The translations under genes were made by a program, and so were the position numbers. Under the pieces are notes generated by a model. It made no database searches and was not told the origin of the DNA. It saw only the letters and a program-made list of their open reading frames with translations. 64,000 nt of DNA, taken from positions 29,750,501 through 29,814,500 of the forward strand of contig CM060895.1 of NCBI GenBank assembly GCA_030762935.1, written 5' to 3'. This stretch comes from Hymenopus coronatus (lineage: Eukaryota > Arthropoda > Insecta > Mantodea > Hymenopodidae). Shown one piece after another: positions 56,686-64,000 of the stretch. The number at the start of each line of letters is the position of its first letter. The stretch's first letter is position 1.

Positions 56686-59600
56686 CTGTAATCAGCGATG
56701 AACATACATGCATTTAGTACATCAGAGATAAACAATGGGAAAATAATAGATACATTAATCCTTAATGTTCAAAATTAAGAAACAGCAAGGATATACATAC
56801 CAATATTTGTCTACAAAATAAAATTGGGAGGAGGTGTAAGCAAGCAGTGGAGGTGAAATGAGGTGTGTTGGGAAAGCTCCATGGAAGAGCAATAGGAGCT
56901 AAAAGGAAAGGAGTTAAACAACATGGCAGCCAAAGATATAATAGGAAAGGTTTAGTAAAAGATAACAGACTTGTAGAGAAATTAAACAAGAATGGGGGAA
57001 AAAAAAAAAAAAAAAAAACACACAAATGAGGTTAAAAGGAATTGGAAATAAAAATGAAGATTCTAAAACATCTAAAGAAAAACGGAGAGTATAGAAGACA
57101 AAAATACAACACATGTTTTCAGGAATTAAAGAGAAAAGGTAATTGGAGCATTCCAGGAAATTAAAAATCTAGCAAAAAGAAGATTAGAAATCTTGGGAGG
57201 CTTCAAGCAATATGACATACTTAGAATCAGAAAAGATGAGGGAAGAACATTACAGTGAACAGGTAGAAAGCTAAAAGACATCTTTATTAATAATGGTTCA
57301 ACATTTAGACAAAGAGCAAACATGAAGGAGTTAATCCAGCAGAGAAGACAGGTAGAGAGTCAAGGAAAGAGGACTTCTATTAGTAACCTCACACTATGGA
57401 CAGAAGATCGGATGAAAGAGAGAAAGCAGACTAAGATACAAGATAGGTGAGCAGCAGGCAATGAACCAGAAAAGAAAAAAAAAAAGATAAAGTCGTCATT
57501 AAAAAATGGAAAGGAGAGTGCAACAACCTGTGAAGAAGTGAGCAATCATCAAATAATGACACTTGTGAGGTCAGTGACAGACGAGAAACAAATGAAGTGA
57601 TATTGGAGCAATGAAAAGTGTAGCATGTCTAGTTAGTAAAGAAGAATGAAACGAAAAAATGCAAAGTGATAAATATTGTAAGCATTAAGCAGTAAGTGGA
57701 CGAATTTACTAAAAAACAAGGTCATGGGATAATAGTATTACAGAAAGTACCTAGTAGAATAACTGGTGGTGCACATGAGAGAAGAAGAAGAAAAAGGAGA
57801 ACTAGACCGGAAAGAGAGAGAAAGAAAGGGAGATCACATCGAGGGCTAAGGAGGAGGAGGAGGAGGAGGAAGAGGAGGAGGAGGAGGAGGGGTAGTGAAG
57901 CTTTAGGGCGCACAACTGCAACGGTTATTAGCACCCAAAAAAGGGGGATAATAATATAGCTATGCACTAGGTCCACACACTAAAATCTAAAAACACAATA
58001 AAATGTGGCTAAAACAGTGTCAGCTACTGCGGAACGTAAAAATAAAAAGTGATAAAAGGGTCCACAAACTAAAATCTAAAAACACAATAGAATGTGGCTA
58101 AAACAGTGTCAGCTACTGCAGAAAGTGAAAATAAAAATTGATAAAAGGGTTCCTGTCGAGCCGCCAAAAGAACCAATGCCACTAAGTAGCTAGACAAATA
58201 CAGGACACAAAGCATAAAATGTTAAAATCACACATGGTGGCTCATACCGACAAGATGCATAAAATCTAAAACGCGTTCCACAGCAATGAGTTTGTCCGTC
58301 AGTATCTGTGAAATATCAGCTGGTAATCCGAGGGACAAACATAAGGGAGCTAAAAACTAACACTCGATTAAAACATGCCTCACAGTCAACGGCTCCTGAC
58401 AATGAGCATAAAGCGGGCAGGGTCCAAAGACAATAAATTACTGTGACTAAAATGACAGCGCCCGATACATAGTCTAGTTAACTTCTTTGCGACGGCACAT
58501 GTGAGGGGAGGTGCGCCAGCCAACAGGGAGGGACTTCACCTTCCGAAGTTTGTTGCCCTGTAGCTCGGCCTAGTCAGCACTCCAACGCAAAAGGATTAAA
58601 CAAAGTAAACAGTGGGGTAAGTCCACAGAGGTCACAGAAGAGTTAAAACACCTGGGGCTGAAATGGCAGCCTCGTTGCCGCACAGGCCGACGTGGCCAGG
58701 AACCACACAAAAGTAACGCTGAAGCCAGAATTGGTGAGCGAGTGGAGACAATCCTGGACACGCTGTACGAGGGGTTGGTGACTGTACAGCGACCTAAGGC
58801 TCTGCAGAACACTCAAAGTATCAAGAGCACACAACCCACTCAGTAGAACCTTGCCGCTGAATATATAAAAGAGCCTGGTAAACACTAAAAAGCTCAACTG
58901 TAAAAATTGAGCATTGCGGTAAAAGTCGAAATCTAAAACTCTCATGGTCATGAATAAAAGCACATCCTACTTCCCTAGCGTCCTTGGAGCCATCAGTGTA
59001 AATAAAATTACATGTAGCAAACTGCGTTTTGAGGGCTAAAAAGGCAGAATGAATAACAGAATCGGGCATTGTCGACTTCGGCGTGGACAGCAACCCTAAA
59101 TCAATGTGGGGCTGAGGGTGAAGCCATGGAGGAAAATGAACCTCCCCTCTGGGATATAAGGTTGGCAAAGTGACATCCAAATGCCAAAGGAGCAGCCGCA
59201 AGCGCACACCAGGTGGAAGTAGGGGCAGGGAATTACTGGGTATCGGAGGTCCAAAGAGTCATTAAAAAACAAGGTAAAAGACGGATGTCTGGGTAAACTA
59301 AGGAGACTGCACAAGGTTCTGCACAATGGCTGAGAACCGGACTCATGGGGAACCAATGGATACCACAGTGATGTGTAGCATTGAGATGAACTAAAATGGA
59401 AGGGCGGGCCAAAGAATACACAACTGAGGAAATGCTTAGGTAAAAGGAGTAAGAGAGAATAATGATAGGACAAAGTAAAGTGAAAAGGAAGTTAACAGAG
59501 CTTAAGATGAATTTGGGGAAAGTGAAGTTCACAAAAATGCAATAAAGTGGAAAACAGAAAAGAGTATAAATGAAAGATGAATTATGTAAAAGGGAGGAAC

Positions 59601-60101
59601 TTAGAATCTATGGAATTAGGAAGGAAAATGGAAACAAAGCAAAGTTAGGTAAACAAAACAGATTTATAATGTTCACAAATAATAGAGAGAGGAGTGGGAA
59701 AGGGTCACCATACACAATATGACCAGGTGTTAGATAAGTTTATTTGCCAGAACAAAGTAATTGTGTAGCGACGTCAAATACAAGCAGGATCAAAAACAAT
59801 TGACAGTATTATAAAATTCATCCAAACAATAAACTGGATTTAAAATCAAAGTGCGCTTCACTGACCTCTTAAAAGATTCAATGGAGAGAGCTTTAGTGCT
59901 GTTACTGAGTTTGTTAAATAGATATAATGATATTATTTCAAAGGAATTTTGTATCTTGCTACATTTACATCTATTTATGTAAATATTGGAACTAATTCTG
60001 GTGTGATGAAGAATGTTGTATGGGAATCTAAGATGAGTGTACATCAAGTTGTAAAGTGTAACAAAGCACAATTTATCAAGAACGTAAAAATAAAAAAAAA
60101 T

Positions 60102-60132
<31 letters not shown>

Positions 60133-61269
60133 TTGAAAATGATATAGAAATTAAGAGGTTTAAACTATAGTGGTTATTTTTCATGTTGCATGTTTACCAA
60201 AAAATATAGATTTTTATCAAAAACTTCCACTTTTTTGTTACTAGTTTAAAGAAACAGGTTGACTGAACGCTAAAATAAGCAGTCCTAGGTGTAGAATAGC
60301 TTGATGAATTGGGGCATCACATGAGTGTTTATGTTGTGTAGCACAAGAAGTAGGTGTTTCAAAAACTTTGGCCCATACATCCACTAAACTTTTAAAAGTG
60401 AAACCTTACAGAGTTACTATATGCACCTTGCACGCTACTCTGGCGGCAAGTTTGGTTACTAACATGAGGATAACAGAGACACTGAAGTAAGAATATTACC
60501 GTATGCTATAAAATGTAAATACTACAAGCAGGAGGAAAGGGAACAATAACTGCTGTGTTGTAGGATATAATAATACCTACAAGAATACTTCGCCAGTTGT
60601 TGCCTTTTATTCTTTTCCCACGCAGAAAACTGAAGCTCAAAGAAGAAATCTATGGATTCAAGCTATACATCGAAAGAAGTAAGTACGCTTATTTTATATT
60701 GTACCTCAAAGCAGTAACATATACTTAAAATTAACTGCAGCAGGATAGTGCTGTTTAGAAATTATGCAAATGTTTTTAAGTTAATAAATAGTGTGAGCAT
60801 TAGTTAGATTAAACGACACATTATGGGATTAGTCTGCCTTCTTCTTCTTCTTCTTCTTCTTCTTCTTCTTCTTCTTCTTCTTCTTCTTCTTCTTCTTCTT
60901 CTTCTTCTTCTTCTTCTTCTTCTTCTTCTTCTTCTTCTTCTTCTTCTTCTTCTTCTTCTTCTTCTCTTCTTCTTCTTCTTCTTCTTCTTCTTCTTCTTCT
61001 TCTCTCTTCTTCTTCTTCTTCTTCTTCTTCTTCTTCTTCTTCTTCTTCTTCTTCTTCTTCTTCTTCTTCTTCTCTTCTTCTTCTTCTTCTCTTCTTCTTC
61101 TTCTTCTTCTTCTTCTTCTTCTTCTTCTTCTTCTTCTTCTTCTTCTTCTTCTTCTTCTTCTTCTTCTTCTTCTTCTTCTTTCTTCTTCTTCTTCCTTCTT
61201 CTTCTTCTTCTTCTTCTTCTTCTTCTTCTTCTTCTTCTTCTTCTTCTTCTTCTTCTTCTTCTTCTTCTT

Positions 61270-61300
<31 letters not shown>

Positions 61301-61498
61301 TCTTCTTCTTCTTCTTCTTCTTCTTCTTCTTCTTCTTCTTCTTCTTCTTCTTCTTCTTCTTCTTCTTCTTCTTCTTCTTCTTCTTCTTCTTCTTCTTCTT
61401 CTTCTTCTTCTTCTTCTTCTTCTTCTTCTTCTTCTTCTTCCTTCTTCTTCTTCTTCTTCTTCTTTCTTCTTCTTCTTCTCTTCTTCTTCTTCTTCTTC

Positions 61499-61536
<38 letters not shown>

Positions 61537-63880
61537 ATTATTATTATTATTATTACTACTTTTATTATTATTACTTTTATTTTTATTATTAATATTTATG
61601 TAAGTATTGTTGTGTACATATTAATTTTTTTTGTAATATTTTGATGTGTTCTATATCATGTAATTATGATCCACAGAACAAATAAAACAACAACTACCAC
61701 CACCATCACTACTACACAATTTATATTTTATTTTCAGTCCTGATGGATCATCATGAGAACCAAAGCCCACAACCAAAATTTCCAGCATTCACTTCATCGG
61801 AAATAAAAGATCAGGACATCCCCACAGTTCAGCATGTGCTTCCAGTATATTTCCAGAGGTGTACAAAAAGATTTCAACCTTTTGAAACTGCATTTCAGTC
61901 AAATGTATGCATTGCACTTTATAGGTAAAAAGCCACAAAAAATACCTTACATCGCATATGGCTTTTGCTTCTAACTATCCTCCTGATAAGTACAAAGCAT
62001 GACACGCAGCGGTGCCACCCATACGATTTTCTGATCCGTGCACGGTGCCTATAGTCCCAAGAATGTGTGAAATGCTGAAGGACAGCAATTTCGAGCAACT
62101 GCTGTAATAGGTTAGTGAAATAAAATGATGATTGTGTGCATGCCAACAGATTACTGACAGTTTATGAGTAAAATACTTGGGAAATTGTGTACTAAAATGT
62201 CTGTGTTTGCCACATTCTCTTTTGGTTTTCTCCTGTTGGTTTTCTTGGATGCATACATTGATGCGTACACAGTAAAATTTCAATGAGTGGCTAAGCTGAT
62301 GATGGAAATAAAAATGTCTCCAAAATGCATTCGAAATAACTAAAAAATTAGTGATGTTATTAAAGTGAAATATAAAATATTTAAATATATATATTTCTTG
62401 CAAATATACTATTTTACTGTGATTTTTCCCATAGTATTTATTGACGTTTTAACAAAAAGTGTGTCAAAAATCTTTATGTATAAATTACCGTTTTTGTACC
62501 AGCTCTATACACCAAGAGAGTTTCTATCACATAGTTAAAGGATTTTTCGCTTACCATAACTGCTAATTTACTACAGCGGCTTAAATTCCCCTTCTTGAAA
62601 CATGCATCAAATATGTTATGTAAAATTTACGTTTTAAATATCAATATGGGCATAAATTAATTGCTGCATTCCTCAAATTATTTTATTAAGATTCTTCAAT
62701 GAAAGACGAAACTTACAGGAATACTTTTTGAACCAATGCTGGAATCATGATGGCAGTTTTTCTAGTGAAAGTAGTTAGGTATATAAACACAAATTATAAA
62801 CTACTTTCTCCCATATCTTCCGATTGTTTGCTCCCAAGAGCCCAGATTTACAATTGGATCACATTTGAACAAATTAGCTGTCACCGCCAGAATTCAAAGC
62901 ATGGACACTCTATCACTGAGCTACTTCAGTTGCTTCTAAAATGTACACAAAATGTCTATCAACCAAGTCAAATAGCCAAACATAAGGCTATCTCTATTTT
63001 ATGAGATGTATTTTAATAATAGCTTGCAATGCTGCAATTCAATTTTTATGTTCTGGTGTCCAGACACGCAAAGAATTTTACACCATTAACCCAAAGATTA
63101 AATCAGTCAATATGTGAACATCATTACCATGAGCATTTGTTCCTAAGGTAAAGTCGACAGTATGACCTAAGATATTTAAGGTGGTATATAAATGGAACAA
63201 AAGAATGTCACATTATTTTTCCAAATATATGGTAAATTGTAATATCTTAATTTGTCTGTTTCAGTGATACAATTCTTTCTTTTTGTGGTATGTTGCTAAC
63301 TATTTACCATTAATTTTTATTCTTGGACTTAAGAGAAAGAAACTGCAAAACATATACTCTTACTGTATACATATACTCTGACACATTGTCAGCACAAGAG
63401 TGAACTCATCTTGTAGTTCCTTTTTACAACACATGTGGAAATTGTATTATTACTACCCAGAAATATAATAGAACATCATTAAAAATGTTAAACTGAAATG
63501 GTAGCATGAATTATGTTTATGTATCAACTAAGCTTCCACAATAGAACTATTAAGATCACAGAGTAGGGAAGTTAAAAGTAAGCATTACAACCAACTATTT
63601 TAAATATAATAATCACACATGTTAATGTTACAACTATTTTTCTGTTTAAAACATTAACTAATTACCCACCATGATGAAGAGGAGGAACTGGCTGCCCTGT
63701 AGCTACACCATCTGTTGGCGGACATAAACCATCTCCTGCAGCACTATATAAATTGCGAATACGAGTCTGATGTGCCAGAGTAAGAGTAGCAACACATGGA
63801 GAGGTATCTGGTGCTACTACAGGAGGGCTAGGAGTAAAAGCTGCATCACTTTCTCCACCACCACCTGGCCTTCCAACCAC
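55190..63880 (-). CDS. Ser/Pro-rich protein of unknown function, C-terminal 568 residues (2 exons, partial)
   Basis: Exons 63880-63670 and 56685-55190 join in phase 1 (donor CATG|GTGGGT, acceptor ...attacag|GTGGCTC) to give 568 residues ending at TAA (55192-55190). I do not recognise the protein. Visible features are a first exon with GRPGGGGESD and HQTRIRNLYSAAGDG; a segment TDWEGSGHATVLRRAG; and polyproline runs (PLPPLPPPRQAPAPPLPPP, later PPPPPIPTSR) of the SH3/EVH1-binding type. There are long Ser-rich stretches and a compact conserved-looking block, RRLNRELTPTISDVYHERS followed by IGLGLAPPLTKLL, about 270 residues into the second exon. No folded domain or membrane segment is evident. It is probably the disordered tail of a signalling or scaffold protein. 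A possible polyadenylation signal (AATAAA on minus) lies at 54931-54926. The 7-kb intron carries a LINE and a THAP pseudogene. Confidence 0.8.
57850..57891 (+). repeat. (GGA)n microsatellite
   Basis: About 14 gga/gag units with one aga interruption. It explains the Arg-rich open frame here. Confidence 0.9.
57971..58149 (-). repeat. Two tandem 89-bp repeats in the LINE 3' UTR
   Basis: gtccacacactaaaatctaa and gtccacaaactaaaatctaa start at 57971 and 58060. Each is followed by aaacacaata(a/g)aatgtggc, agtgtcagctactgc and gataaaaggg. Confidence 0.9.
58643..59207 (-). pseudogene. LINE RNase H domain fragment
   Basis: YTDGSK carries the first catalytic Asp, the second acidic site is in TVELFSVYQAL (Glu), and the third lies in SLDTLSVLQSL (Asp). 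The last frame change falls near 58830-58800, after which SLRSLYSHQPLVQRVQDCLH and TFVWFLATSACAATRLP continue. In intact members the latter is the PGHxGxxGNExAD block, so the final catalytic His region is frameshifted. Not functional. Confidence 0.75.
60092..60129 (+). repeat. Poly-A tract
   Basis: An interrupted run of a of about 38 bp, possibly the tail of an unrecognised retroposed fragment upstream. Confidence 0.8.
60511..61885 (+). pseudogene. Two-exon THAP zinc-finger pseudogene
   Basis: Exon A (to 60678, donor CGAAAGAA|GTAAGT) encodes NNNCCVVGYNNTYKNTSPVV then AFYSFPTQKTEAQRRNLWIQ and AIHRK. Exon B (from 61738, acceptor attttcag|TCCTGATGG) continues NPDGSS, stop, EPKPTTKISSIHF, then IGNKRSGHPHSSACASSIFP. 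Joined in phase 2 this is a THAP DNA-binding domain (C-x2-4-C ... C-x2-H, with W and the HF(V/I)G-K end). It is broken: zinc ligand 2 reads Tyr (VVGY, expected C), ligand 3 reads Ser (ISSIHF, expected C-x2-H), and the conserved Trp codon is TGA (61754-61756). No start ATG is in frame upstream. It is antisense within the intron of the 55-64 kb gene. Confidence 0.75.
60838..61580 (+). repeat. Very long (TTC)n microsatellite with TTG and TTA tail
   Basis: About 660 bp of nearly pure ttc (60838-61500) with occasional one-base indels that shift the phase, then (ttg)n 61500-61536 and (tta)n 61537-61580. It lies in the THAP pseudogene intron. The poly-Leu/Phe/Ser open frame here is not a gene. Confidence 0.97.
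61890..63660. other. No recognised gene; weak tRNA-like stretch at 62880-62945
   Basis: AT-rich intron. On the minus strand gtagctcagtgatagagtgt (62938-62919) resembles a tRNA A box, with ctttgaattctgg after it in place of a B box. It is probably a decayed SINE head. Confidence 0.4.
63670..63880 (-). CDS. Unknown Ser/Pro-rich protein, penultimate exon
   Basis: The exon is 211 bp, with acceptor ...aaattag|GTGGTTGG (phase 0 entry) and donor CATG|GTGGGT (phase 1 exit). It encodes VVGRPGGGGESDAAFTPSPP, then VVAPDTSPCVATLTLAHQTR and a Gly/Pro-rich end that continues into the next exon. Its composition matches the downstream exon, which supports the join. Confidence 0.75.
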
Positions 63881-64000
63881 CTAATTTAAGCAATGAAAAC
63901 AATGTCATTATTTCACTCAAAGTAGTGGAAAATTTCACAGAAAGCACAGCAAGTAGACATGCAAAGGCTGTGTGCATATTGAATGTCTGTATGTGGTAGT

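Larger units (their letters stand above)
57960..59540 (-). mobile_element. Non-LTR retrotransposon 3' end (ORF2 tail with RNase H plus 3' UTR), minus
   Basis: The minus strand reads, in several frames, HHCGIHWFPMSPVLSHCAEP (ancestrally GIR-TGAFRTSP, the region between RT and RNase H). RNase H follows: FIYTDGSKDAREVGCAFI, then FTVELFSVYQALLYIQRQG and SLDTLSVLQSLRSL. It continues SGFSVTFVW, where the family has WIPGH(V/I)G, and a Cys/His-rich end (CPLYAHCQEPLTVRHVLIEC) near 58440-58380. RNase H with this tail is typical of the I/Jockey group. The 3' UTR (57971-58149) has two 89-bp tandem copies. Upstream RT is missing. Confidence 0.8.

Noticed and set aside
55856..56713. Use of the ATG at 56713 as the start of the Ser/Pro-rich protein
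   Set aside because: A good splice acceptor at 56687-56686 and an upstream exon that joins in frame make the ATG intronic.
57696..57959. Arg/Lys-rich 87-codon frame and its minus-strand Leu-rich partner
   Set aside because: Both follow from the (GGA)n microsatellite.
60823..61644. A 273-codon open frame of poly-Leu/Phe/Ser/Val
   Set aside because: It is a translation of the (TTC)n/(TTG)n/(TTA)n microsatellite. There is no start context, splice signal or non-repetitive sequence of significance.
1..64000. CRISPR array or other prokaryotic defence locus
   Set aside because: The regular repeats are microsatellites or the 60-bp and 89-bp tandem units. There are no spacer-like unique units of constant length and no cas-like coding sequence, and the DNA is metazoan.

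Overview
The window is an AT-rich, intron- and repeat-dominated piece of an animal nuclear genome. The evidence is split exons with GT/AG borders, tRNA-derived SINEs, mariner, hAT and Gypsy relics, and long microsatellites. The repeat mixture looks to me like a coleoid cephalopod mollusc (octopus-like). That is an inference from remembered repeat style, not a database result. I see no bacterial genes, CRISPR or operons.

Only two host genes are supported, both on the minus strand and both running off the window. (1) Five exons between 22126 and 4094 encode the N-terminal 329 residues of a type I fatty acid synthase or animal FAS-like polyketide synthase. They cover most of the ketosynthase domain, with the catalytic Cys (DTACSSS) and first His (EAHGTGT). 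The first four introns are all phase 1 and every join keeps the frame. The remaining domains lie off the left edge. (2) Exons at 63880-63670 and 56685-55190 encode the last 568 residues of a Ser/Pro-rich, probably disordered protein that I do not recognise.

The introns and the 33 kb between the genes are packed with mobile DNA. FAS intron 1 holds a 1.33-kb Tc1/mariner-type element with about 105-bp inverted repeats. Intron 2 holds a decayed Ty3/Gypsy element (14.65-19.25 kb) split by a nearly intact 1.3-kb mariner. Intron 3 holds two tandem SINEs, and introns 3 and 4 hold other repeats. The middle region (22-55 kb) has several more mariner relics, LINE and Penelope fragments, a Gypsy remnant with a tRNA-Leu-type primer-binding site, and a hAT element (38000-42422). 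The hAT element has a perfect 8-bp target duplication and is interrupted by a 2.5-kb pile of younger repeats. It also has a second, ZMYM-like hAT relic and an uncharacterised repeat-borne coding relic. The large intron of the right-hand gene (56.7-63.7 kb) contains a LINE 3' end with RNase H on the same strand, and on the opposite strand a two-exon THAP-domain pseudogene whose own intron carries about 0.7 kb of (TTC)n.

The most striking unexplained item is a non-coding family of roughly 850 bp, here called R1, with at least ten copies and about 7-8 kb in total. It starts with a 42-nt near-perfect palindrome and ends with an inverted copy of the palindrome's arm. A second non-coding family (R2) includes a fold-back copy, and there are at least five different tRNA-derived SINE families.
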